Part shown: piece after piece, positions 56,275 through 64,000 of the stretch
Position numbering within the stretch: position 1 is the stretch's first letter
Layout of the letters: every line of letters starts with the position of its first letter
Source of the DNA: Anaerosporobacter faecicola
GTDB taxonomy: Bacteria; Bacillota; Clostridia; Lachnospirales; Lachnospiraceae
NCBI RefSeq assembly: GCF_012070565.1
Contig: NZ_JAAQRO010000044.1
Span: forward strand, 47,039 to 111,038
Direction: 5' to 3'
DNA: 64,000 nucleotides
Made by a program: the position numbers and the translations under genes
Notes under the pieces: model-generated
What the model saw: only the letters and a program-made list of their open reading frames with translations
Databases searched by the model: none
Told to the model about the DNA's origin: nothing

Positions 56275-57447
56275 TTAGGATAATAGTACGGTAATCATCT
56301 TTTCAAAATAATACTCTCGTTTCTTCTGAAAAGCCCGTTCCATTTTCTTTAGATTTGAATCCGAATGTTCGACTTCCCTTGCATAATGATGGGCAATCTC
56401 TACTATATCAGCAAATGTTACTTTACCTCTCATCTGCCATCTAGCTTGACACAACTCCTGTATATAGATTGGACTCATTATTGCTAATTTCATCTTACTA
56501 TATACATTCTCATCATAGACTGCACCACAAAAATATGTATACAGAAAATAGATATAGAGTTGTTCCCATTGGATTTCAAATGCATTGTTCAACTCTTTAT
56601 TCTTTTCCATATAGGATAAGAACTTCTTTCGTTTTCTAACATAAGCTGTCAACCCATTCCCATAAAGTTCACGGTACGCATCCTTAATCCAATCCTTCCA
56701 GTCTTCACGCAATACCTCCAGATGAAACAACAAGCCCATCTGTTTTTTAATTACAGCAAATCGCTCTTTATCCTGGCCTTTATAAGCATTGAGTTTATTA
56801 ACTAGATAAGCTACAATCCGCTCTGACTTATAGCGATTGATCAGTCGATCCATTGTATCATATTCTTGCTTCTTAATTCGATTCTGTAAGTCATGACTAA
56901 ACGCAAAACAGATTGCAGCACGTACATGAACTGGCAGCATCCGATTTTGCATCGTTCCAATCATACAACTTCTTGCATCTACAAGCTTCGTATAAAGAAG
57001 GAAGTTAAACTCATCAAAATCTTCCTCATCCACCTCTTTGTGGTTCTCTTTTTCTATAAAACGAACCCGTTCTTTATGTCCCAAGAGGATTCTAGCCACT
57101 TCAGGGCAAGATAACGCCAATGAGAGATCTCTCACACCTTCGTATTCCTCCTCATGTCGGGGATATTTCTTACAAGTCTCACATAGCAGTTCTGGACCTA
57201 GTTCAGAATAGATTTCACACAAATTCTGATCATTTAAGAAAGCACAACGACCTTCATATTGCTTAAAACAACTTTGATGAAACTGTATAGAATTATGAAG
57301 GCAATTTCCAAAACCACCTTTTACCGCTCTATATTTTTGAAGTGTTTTTGGGTCGATTACAATTTCCCAACCAGCACAACAAGAATCTTCACATTTCCCA
57401 GCAATACATTGAAATTGCTCATAATAGTCTGGTACTGTATAAAGCAT
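56275..57447 (-). CDS. fliB: Flagellin lysine-N-methylase family protein
   Basis: 390 residues of the FliB type: the Cys-rich N-terminal segment FQCIAGKCEDSCCAGWEIVI and GNCLHNSIQFHQSCFKQYEG, CAFLNDQNLCEIYSELGPEL, LCETCKKYPRHEEEYEGVRD and SCPEVARILL. These cysteines probably bind an iron-sulfur or metal centre. FliB methylates lysines of flagellin in Salmonella; here it stands alone without flagellar genes. The ATG at 57447 follows GGAGG at eight bases; an ATG five codons earlier is dismissed. Confidence 0.85.
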   Translation of the reverse strand: MLYTVPDYYEQFQCIAGKCEDSCCAGWEIVIDPKTLQKYRAVKGGFGNCLHNSIQFHQSCFKQYEGRCAFLNDQNLCEIYSELGPELLCETCKKYPRHEEEYEGVRDLSLALSCPEVARILLGHKERVRFIEKENHKEVDEEDFDEFNFLLYTKLVDARSCMIGTMQNRMLPVHVRAAICFAFSHDLQNRIKKQEYDTMDRLINRYKSERIVAYLVNKLNAYKGQDKERFAVIKKQMGLLFHLEVLREDWKDWIKDAYRELYGNGLTAYVRKRKKFLSYMEKNKELNNAFEIQWEQLYIYFLYTYFCGAVYDENVYSKMKLAIMSPIYIQELCQARWQMRGKVTFADIVEIAHHYAREVEHSDSNLKKMERAFQKKREYYFEKMITVLLS

Positions 57448-57568
57448 ACTGATTTCCTCCACTTACAATTTACTAGCAACTATCATACGCTTCTTTTCAC
57501 GATTTATCAATTATTTTCTGAATATACATTTGCATACTTCTAGTAGTCCATATGCATTTACCAAAATA

Positions 57569-58465
57569 TTATTCGTCCATCGTTCCAAGGATAACGATAC
57601 CAATTACACAGATTATGATCATTGCATAATGTTTTACGGATAATTTTTCTTTTAGGAAGATACGGCTCCATAACACTGATGCTACACAATAAGCCGAGAT
57701 CACTGGTGCAGCAGCAATTGCATTGGCACTAACAGCGAAGATATAGGCGAACTGTCCCGCTGTTTCAAAAATTGCTGCTGTAAACTTTGGAGCCTCTCGT
57801 TTAATGGTTAAGCGTTCTTTCTTAATTCCTATCACATAGATACCTGACAGGATTCCCAAGAATAAAAATGTTAATTCGTATGCAACATTTGCTGTATTCT
57901 CATTTAATTTTTCGAGAACAATACTATCTGCTAATGTTCCCGCTGCATCAATAATACAATATAATACAGGGAGTAATATAGCCAGCAAACTCTTTGTATA
58001 TCTTACATTGGCAACGCTTTGTCTCTTCGCACGTAAATCTTCATCTTCTTTCATCTCAACAATTCCAAGACCGACTACACCGATACATACCAAAAGCACT
58101 GCAATTGTCTGCAGGGTATTCATTCTTTGTCCCAAGAATAGAAAACACCCCAGTGCTGCCAATGCTCCCGACGAGTTACAAATTGGTGATGATATTGATA
58201 ATTCAATATACCGCAATCCAATATACCCCATGGTCATTGAAACAATATATAAAAGGGACACTGGCAAATACGTAATAAAATCTCCTATTGTTATAGCGGT
58301 ACCTTGAATGAAGATTTCATACATTGCATGTAAACCCATAACAATTCCGACTGCCATAACCATCTTTAAATGACTATGCTTATCATCCGGTTTCGATCCA
58401 ATCTTACTGAATAGATCCGATCCACTCCAACATAATAATGCAATAATAGCTAACCAAAACCACAT
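57569..58465 (-). CDS. EamA/DMT-family transporter
   Basis: 298 residues, about ten transmembrane helices in two EamA-type repeats (MWFWLAIIALLCWSGSDLFS at the start, ISAYCVASVLWSRIFLKEKL near the end). A Lys/Arg-rich loop (residues 140-155) separates the halves. DMT carriers move metabolites such as amino acids, nucleotides or drugs across the membrane; the substrate cannot be read. Confidence 0.88.
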   Translation of the reverse strand: MWFWLAIIALLCWSGSDLFSKIGSKPDDKHSHLKMVMAVGIVMGLHAMYEIFIQGTAITIGDFITYLPVSLLYIVSMTMGYIGLRYIELSISSPICNSSGALAALGCFLFLGQRMNTLQTIAVLLVCIGVVGLGIVEMKEDEDLRAKRQSVANVRYTKSLLAILLPVLYCIIDAAGTLADSIVLEKLNENTANVAYELTFLFLGILSGIYVIGIKKERLTIKREAPKFTAAIFETAGQFAYIFAVSANAIAAAPVISAYCVASVLWSRIFLKEKLSVKHYAMIIICVIGIVILGTMDE

Positions 58466-58574
58466 GTTCTTATCCTCTTTTCTATATTTGAATCCAAGGA
58501 TTCAAAAAATCTAAAACCAATTATACAAGATATTGTTGTAAAAAAGAACCCCAAACCAAAAGAAAGCTTACTGA

Positions 58575-58628
58575 TAAAAAAGCTACTGCGTATATCATAT
58601 TTTCATTGATATATGCAATAGCTTTTCC
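58575..58628 (-). terminator. Terminator of the second chemoreceptor gene
   Basis: AAAAGCTATTGCATATATCA paired with TGATATACGCAGTAGCTTTT on the - strand, followed by a T-run; 34 bases after the stop. Confidence 0.88.
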
Positions 58629-58661
58629 TGTTTTTACTTGTTTATTATAAAATACAGATTC

Positions 58662-60362
58662 CTAATCATTTAGAGAAAGTTTGAATTTTGCTACCATTTC
58701 GCGAAGTGCTTCCGCTTGTGCAGTTAACTCTTCTGAAGCACCTGCACTTTGTTCCGACACTTTGGACTGTACTTCAATTACTTTAGAAATTTGTTCAATA
58801 CCTTTTGAAACCTCCTCTAATGCAGTTGCCTGCGTAGATGATGCTTCTGATATTCCTTCTATGTTTTGTCCAAGTTCTTTTGCTTTTTGCACGGTTTCAA
58901 GCAATTTCGTAGCGGTCTTATCCACTTCTATATTTCCTAATTCCACTGCCTTTAACGATGCATCAATAAATATTGTGGAATTATTGGCTGCCGTTGCACT
59001 CTCCGCCGCAAGTTTGCTTACCTGGTCAGCTACAACAGCAAATCCTTTTCCTGCTTCTCCAGCACGTGCTGCTTCAATTGATGCATTCAATGCCAAGAGA
59101 TTTGTTTCATCTGCAATCCCTTCAATGGTCTGTATAATCTGAGAAATCTGTTTTGAAGATTCTGAGATATCATTCATAGCTGCAACCACTGCCTGCATCT
59201 GTTGATTGGAATGATTTAGTTCTTCAGTCATAACGATTGCTAAACGTTCTGCGACGCTTGCATTACTTGCTGTTTTATCTACTTCTTCAAAAATATTCTC
59301 AATCGTGGCTTGTAATTCTTCAATAGAACTTGCTTGATCTGCTGTACCTTCTGCAATGACTTGTGCTGTCGAAGCCACTTGCTGTGAACCGCCTGCAACA
59401 AGGTCCGCTGACAGATTGGTTTGTTTCATAAACTGGTTCAGATTGTTTAGAATATTCTCTATTGAATCTTTTATGGTAGCTAGTTGACCAACATAGTCAT
59501 TTTCAAGATTAACTGATAAATCTTGATTTGCTATTTTATTCAAAACATCATTTACTTCACTGATCATATTGTTAAGATTTTTCTTCATTAAATTAATTGA
59601 TACAACCATTTCTCCGACCTCTGTTTCGTCTTCTGCCATATCAAAATTCTCAGAAAAGTTTCCAACCGCAATATGCTCCATCTGTGTCTTTACTTGTACA
59701 ATTGGCATCAGCAATTCTTCTTCAGAGAAACGGACAAATTTACTGCTTAAAATTGACAAGATGCATAAAACAATTACTACATCTGCGATTGACCAGATAT
59801 TTAAAAAGTTTGATACTTTAATTCTAGAAGAAAAGCGTTGATCAACTGTATCCGCTAATTTATTAAGATTTTCTTCCAGGCTCGTACACATGGAGGTATA
59901 ATCTCCATCACTGCTCTTCGCTATTGCACCTGCTATATCACCTGATCCAGCAAGTTGAATGATTTCCTCATTTTTTGTCACTATTACTGCATATGTATTC
60001 TCTATTTCTTCAAATATATTCTTTTCATTCTTATGTAATCCTAGATTTAACAACTTGCTTTTAGCAGTTTCAATTGCTCCTTTATCACCATTGATCGATG
60101 TATATGCATCTAAAAATGATTGATCTGGGCTAGATGCATAGCATCTAACTTGGTACAGCATCTTTTCAACTGCAACTTGATACTCCTTAATTGTTTCCCC
60201 CGTTTTATACTGATTTTTAAAATTTTTCTGCAAAGCATTACTCTGTAAAATCAGCAAGAGCATCATGAATAGACCAACAACAATAACAACCTGAATACCT
60301 CTTTTTTTACGCTTTAAACGTATGGATTGTTTCATACTTTTCTTACCATTTTGTTTCTTCAA
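58662..60362 (-). CDS. Methyl-accepting chemotaxis protein with helical extracellular sensor
   Basis: About 566 residues. A transmembrane helix ([20 protein letters not shown]) precedes an all-helical extracellular domain of about 140 residues, a second helix ([20 protein letters not shown]), a HAMP and the signalling tip [18 protein letters not shown] followed by [20 protein letters not shown]. It ends in a methylation helix. The best ribosome site, AAAGGGGG, precedes a TTG at 60362, so that start is preferred over the GTG eight codons earlier and the ATG nine codons later. Confidence 0.9.
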   Translation of the reverse strand: MKKQNGKKSMKQSIRLKRKKRGIQVVIVVGLFMMLLLILQSNALQKNFKNQYKTGETIKEYQVAVEKMLYQVRCYASSPDQSFLDAYTSINGDKGAIETAKSKLLNLGLHKNEKNIFEEIENTYAVIVTKNEEIIQLAGSGDIAGAIAKSSDGDYTSMCTSLEENLNKLADTVDQRFSSRIKVSNFLNIWSIADVVIVLCILSILSSKFVRFSEEELLMPIVQVKTQMEHIAVGNFSENFDMAEDETEVGEMVVSINLMKKNLNNMISEVNDVLNKIANQDLSVNLENDYVGQLATIKDSIENILNNLNQFMKQTNLSADLVAGGSQQVASTAQVIAEGTADQASSIEELQATIENIFEEVDKTASNASVAERLAIVMTEELNHSNQQMQAVVAAMNDISESSKQISQIIQTIEGIADETNLLALNASIEAARAGEAGKGFAVVADQVSKLAAESATAANNSTIFIDASLKAVELGNIEVDKTATKLLETVQKAKELGQNIEGISEASSTQATALEEVSKGIEQISKVIEVQSKVSEQSAGASEELTAQAEALREMVAKFKLSLND

Positions 60363-60961
60363 ATAAGTACCCCCTTTGTAATTCACAATGTTTCATATGT
60401 TTCTTAGATCTGTAACTGGAATACATAACACGAACAGTTATTATAGTACGCACAAATCCTATAATAGTAAATTATATTTCAACTCAAATAGTTATACAAG
60501 TATTATTTGTAATTTATTCATTATTTTTGTCATTTTATAATATATTTTTATTTAATAGAACTATAGATACTTTTCTTATCAAATTGTAAATATAGTTGCA
60601 ATAATAACTTTAATTAGATGATTTAGAAATATTATTCCATATTTATCATAAGTTGATTGACTATTCCCCAAAAATTTGTTAAAATTTATTATATTTTGTA
60701 GTTTTTGTCACTACTTTTTATTCATTTTTTTCTATTATTAAGACTTACTCGATTAAACGGAGTTGATTCATCAGCCAGCGAGCAAGAAGAATATTCTCTA
60801 TTTTCCATGTAATCTAAATTATTGATTAATGATGTACTTGCACTAGATACAAGTACAAGTTCGCATTCAGATCTGAATATCAGCTCAGTTTTTATTACAA
60901 GGATGTTAGGGTCCCAAAACATTACGACCTATGTATCATAAATTAGGAAAGGTGCGATATT
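60363..60961. other. Divergent intergenic region, chemoreceptor / GH3
   Basis: 599 bases of very A+T-rich DNA. A 66-codon frame on the - strand (60722-60922) lacks a ribosome site and I do not call it. No tRNA, terminator or convincing riboswitch is visible. Confidence 0.4.
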
Positions 60962-62656
60962 ATGACAGAATCTTTACATGATCTTTATTTACAGATTATT
61001 TCTGAAGGAACCATTCACAAGAATGCTTTTGATGAAATTGCAAATAATCCAGGAGAATATAACAAGAATCTCCTCTCTCGAATCCTCACCCAAAACAAAG
61101 ATACAGAATTTGGTAAGCGATACAATTTTGATTCGATCTCTAATTTTGAACAGTATAAAAAACAAGTTCCTATTACCCATTATGTTGATTATGAACCAGA
61201 TCTAACGAAAATGATTCAAGAGGGCACAACAAATCTAATAACAAGTGAGCCCATCCATCATTTTATGGAATCTTCTGGTACCCAAGGGAAGGCAAAATAT
61301 CTTCCACTTACTGATGGTGCAAAAGAAATCATTCACACCTTGTCCAAACAGCTCTTTTCTCGAATCTGTGATCTCATTGGTGATAATTGGACATACAACA
61401 AATTACTTCTTTTAATTGTTCCGGCTGAACGAACACTCTCTGCTCATGCAGACCGTAATTCTCTCTCTACAGAGATGTTTATTGGAATTTTTGAAGAACA
61501 TATCGAACAATTCGTTGTTTCTCCTATGGTCGCATATGAGAAGGGAAAGCTAACAGATACGCAGTACCTTCATGCCTTCTACTCTCTCTCTAATCCAGAT
61601 ATGTGTTCCATCTTCTCTCCATTTATGTCTTTCATCCTTGAGTTCTTTCATTATGTAGATGCTCATAAAGAGGATTTACTGAAAGCAATAGAAGAAGGTG
61701 TGATTGATCCTTCTCTGCAATTATCTGAAGCAGATTATGCCTTATTAGCAGAACAGATAAAACCAAACAAAGCAAGAGCGGATGAACTACGTGCCATCTT
61801 CGAGCAATATCCGAAAAATTGGCCTAGTAAGGTGTGGCCGAAATTAGAATTAATCATTAGTACTGGGAGTGGCAGTTTTCTTGAATGTACAAAAGTTGTT
61901 CGCCACTATATAGGGCCTACCGTGAATATTATGGGGCTTGGATTTGGTGCTTCTGAATGTGTGTTCTCCATGCCTGTTACAATGAATGATAATGATGCTG
62001 TTCTTCTTCCACATACTGGGTTCTACGAATTTCTCCCATTAGGGGAAGAGGATTATTCTAAAACATGTACTTTAGAAGACTTGGAAGTGGGAAAAAGCTA
62101 CGAGATTCTTGTTACAACTATCTCCGGTCTCTATCGCTACCAAATGCGTGATGCGATTACCGTAACCGGATACTACAAAAATACGCCGAAGATTCTGTTT
62201 TCCCATCGAATTGATCAAACAATCAATATCTTTGGCGAAAAAACTTCCGAACTTTTGTTACGAAAAATAGCTTATGATACTGCTGATTCCTACCACCTTT
62301 CGATTCATAACTTTAGTGTTTATCCAGATACAACCAATGCTCCTATGCGTTATGTTTTTTTTATTGAATTTACAGAAAAAACACTTCCTGTATCAAAAGA
62401 AACCATAGAACAAACACTAGAAGAAAATTTACGAAAAGCAAATTTTCTCTATGCATTTTTCTCAGATTCTGGAAAACTCGGTGCATTGAAATTACATATT
62501 CTCTTGAAAGGTTCTTATGTAAACTACAAGCAAAGTTTACTACAGGAAGGAAAGAACATTTCACAAATTAAACCTGTACGCATCATATCCAGTAGTAAGA
62601 TCAAAGATTTCTTTTACCACCATATTGATCCACACTATGAAGATTTTGCTCTGTAG
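60962..62656 (+). CDS. GH3-family acyl-adenylating enzyme (auxin-responsive GH3 homologue)
   Basis: 564 residues. GH3 proteins adenylate a carboxylate with ATP and, in plants, conjugate it to an amino acid. The adenylate-forming motifs are present: SSGTQGKAKYLPLT (ATP loop, about residues 103-116), GLGFGASECVFSM (motif 2, near 325) and YRYQMRDAITVTGYYKNTPK with ILFSHR (motif 3, near 390). Length and motif spacing fit the GH3 family. It is a single gene with its own terminator; nothing in the neighbourhood names its acid or amine substrate. AGGAAAGG precedes the ATG. Confidence 0.9.
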   Translation: MTESLHDLYLQIISEGTIHKNAFDEIANNPGEYNKNLLSRILTQNKDTEFGKRYNFDSISNFEQYKKQVPITHYVDYEPDLTKMIQEGTTNLITSEPIHHFMESSGTQGKAKYLPLTDGAKEIIHTLSKQLFSRICDLIGDNWTYNKLLLLIVPAERTLSAHADRNSLSTEMFIGIFEEHIEQFVVSPMVAYEKGKLTDTQYLHAFYSLSNPDMCSIFSPFMSFILEFFHYVDAHKEDLLKAIEEGVIDPSLQLSEADYALLAEQIKPNKARADELRAIFEQYPKNWPSKVWPKLELIISTGSGSFLECTKVVRHYIGPTVNIMGLGFGASECVFSMPVTMNDNDAVLLPHTGFYEFLPLGEEDYSKTCTLEDLEVGKSYEILVTTISGLYRYQMRDAITVTGYYKNTPKILFSHRIDQTINIFGEKTSELLLRKIAYDTADSYHLSIHNFSVYPDTTNAPMRYVFFIEFTEKTLPVSKETIEQTLEENLRKANFLYAFFSDSGKLGALKLHILLKGSYVNYKQSLLQEGKNISQIKPVRIISSSKIKDFFYHHIDPHYEDFAL

Positions 62657-62689
62657 TAATCGTAATTAAGCACGCGTACTTCTATAAAA

Positions 62690-62752
62690 AGCTTCCCCTA
62701 ATAATATATCCTTTCCTTGATCGTCGATCAATTGATATATCACTAGGGGAAG
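62690..62752. terminator. Large nested hairpin between GH3 and threonine aldolase genes
   Basis: The outer arms CTTCCCCTA (62692-62700) and TAGGGGAAG (62744-62752), with inner ATATATC / GATATAT and TTGATCGTCGATCAA pairings. It lies between two convergent genes and may serve both, though T-runs are weak. Confidence 0.7.
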
Positions 62753-62815
62753 TATATTTTAGAAAATATTAATTTATCTTGCAATTACATGCAAACTTCC
62801 TACCATTAAGGTATC

Positions 62816-63850
62816 TTAAAGCATTGCAATATCTTCTAACAATTGTTTCACATTCTCTTCTTTTGTTGCCCAACTCGTACAGAAACGAACAGCACTTGTA
62901 TGTTCCGATATTTTACACCAATCCGTGAAGGAATACTTCTTTCCTAATTGTTCTAATGCTTCATGGGATAGGATTGGAAATTGCTGATTTGTGGTAGAAT
63001 CATAGAGAAAAGATACGCCTTTCTTTCGAAAAGCATCTTTTACCTGCATTGCGTATTCCACTGCTTTTTTCGAGATTTCCATGTATAAATCTTCTTCAAA
63101 CAACGTCTCAAATTGAATGCCAAGAAGTCGTCCTTTTGCTAATAATCCACCTCGTTGTTTCATATGATACCGAAAATCTTTCTTTAATACATCATTGCGA
63201 ATTACAATTGCTTCCCCAAATAATGCACCAACTTTCGTTCCACCAATATAGAACACATCACTACATTCGGTGATATCCTTTAGTGTAACATCATTCTCAC
63301 AAGAAACTAACCCATAACCAAGTCTAGCCCCATCAATGAATACATAGATTCCGTGTTCCTTCGCTACTTTCTTGATTGCATATAACTCCTCTTTGCTATA
63401 GATCATTCCTGTTTCTGTTGGAAACGATAGATAAACCATCGCAGGCTGTACAACATGTTCTCTGGAAGAATCTTCTTTATGTGCAACACAAATTTGTTCC
63501 ACTTGCTCTGCATGAATCTTCCCATCTGTACTAGGGATCGTTAATACTTTATGACCTGTAGCTTCTATTGCTCCTGTTTCATGACCGTTGATATGTCCGC
63601 TTTCAGCTGCAATAACCCCCTGATAAGAACGAAGGGCACTTGCAATTACCGTCATATTGGTTTGTGTACCTCCAACTAAAAAATGTACATCGATATCTTC
63701 ATGTTCACATTTATCTTTAATTAATTTTCTTGCTCGTTCACAATGTTCATCCATTCCATACCCCGGGGTTTGCTCCTCATTCGTCGCTATGAAACGTTCC
63801 AAGATCAATGGGTGTGCGCCTTCTGCATAATCACATTCAAATCGTATCAT
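62816..63850 (-). CDS. Low-specificity L-threonine aldolase
   Basis: 344 residues, PLP enzyme that splits threonine to glycine and acetaldehyde. Features: N-terminal VGGTQTNMTVIASALRSYQG, GHINGHETGAIEATGHKVLT, the PLP-phosphate region MVYLSFPTETGMIYSKEELY, IDGARLGYGL and the catalytic Lys in FYIGGTKVGALFGEAIVI (near residue 206). Soluble and cytoplasmic; supplies glycine. Other beta-eliminating lyases share the fold, so L- versus D- or allo-specificity is not fixed. Monocistronic. Confidence 0.88.
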   Translation of the reverse strand: MIRFECDYAEGAHPLILERFIATNEEQTPGYGMDEHCERARKLIKDKCEHEDIDVHFLVGGTQTNMTVIASALRSYQGVIAAESGHINGHETGAIEATGHKVLTIPSTDGKIHAEQVEQICVAHKEDSSREHVVQPAMVYLSFPTETGMIYSKEELYAIKKVAKEHGIYVFIDGARLGYGLVSCENDVTLKDITECSDVFYIGGTKVGALFGEAIVIRNDVLKKDFRYHMKQRGGLLAKGRLLGIQFETLFEEDLYMEISKKAVEYAMQVKDAFRKKGVSFLYDSTTNQQFPILSHEALEQLGKKYSFTDWCKISEHTSAVRFCTSWATKEENVKQLLEDIAML

Positions 63851-64000
63851 TTTCCTGTCTCCTTTTATTGTACGGTAGTGTCAAATTTTACTACCTTTTT
63901 TATTGTATAAACCTCGATTTTATGGGAGTTTGCAATAAAAAGAGCAATGACCTCCCTTTTTGAAGTATAATGTAGTCACCACAACAAACAAAATACGAAA
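63851..64000. other. Upstream region at the window end
   Basis: 150 bases upstream of the aldolase gene; no further gene, RNA or terminator can be supported before the window stops. Confidence 0.4.

Noticed and set aside
60722..60922. 66-codon frame on the - strand
   Set aside because: No ribosome site, no recognisable domain, and it lies in A+T-rich intergenic DNA.

Overview
The window looks like a chromosomal segment of a motile, endospore-forming, low-GC anaerobic Firmicute, most likely a Lachnospiraceae / Clostridium cluster XIVa plant-sugar fermenter. The reasons are AT-rich DNA with AGGAGG ribosome sites, a GerA/GerC/GerB germinant-receptor operon, two methyl-accepting chemotaxis proteins, a FliB-type flagellin methylase and YjfB, a class II (Firmicute) GalT, a T-box-controlled argS, and many genes for galactosides and arabinose. 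The lineage is inferred from gene content only. I see no rRNA, tRNA, CRISPR array, prophage or complete insertion sequence.

Layout. 1-5000: a DUF815 ATPase and argS with its T-box leader, in a stretch invaded by short repeats (a 276-bp palindromic MITE-like element, a truncated relative, and a second family lying just behind terminators). 5000-7400: an autoregulated PadR / DUF1700 / DUF4097 / PspC envelope operon. 7500-12800: the Leloir operon galK-galE-galT, with a triple 151-bp repeat between galK and galE and an ArsR-type regulator upstream. 13000-15500: yjfB, then araR-araD with a recognisable AraR operator. 15700-22200: a lipase-like hydrolase and an alpha-galactosidase operon (aga, a GT-B-like protein, a GPH sugar symporter). 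22400-25700: TetR, an amidase, an exported Ig-like protein, and a small cassette (12-codon leader, small membrane protein, 58-aa HTH protein) between two copies of one terminator. 25700-40700: gdhA, YitT, GDPD, chemoreceptor, serine hydrolase, GH2 glycosidase, DUF4474 protein, amidohydrolase, ferredoxin. 40700-46400: the germinant-receptor operon and a GNAT/DUF2156 pair. 46700-53500: a Cys/Gly/Arg-rich small protein, asnB, a second YitT, a lytic transglycosylase, an atypical orphan response regulator, an SH3-NlpC/P60 hydrolase. 53700-64000: a BspA-type LRR protein, fliB, an EamA transporter, a second chemoreceptor, a GH3-family adenylating enzyme and a threonine aldolase.

How it fits together. 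Alpha-galactosidase and the GPH symporter would release and import galactose-containing sugars. GalK/GalE/GalT would convert galactose to UDP-glucose and glucose 1-phosphate, and AraD would feed arabinose into the pentose phosphate pathway. Gdh and AsnB handle nitrogen. The envelope, spore, chemotaxis and cell-wall-hydrolase genes are housekeeping for a sporulating motile cell.

The least explained items are the leader/membrane-protein/HTH cassette at 24870-25698, the response regulator with both key receiver residues replaced (51352-52038), the Cys-rich protein at 46782-47078, and the repeat families.
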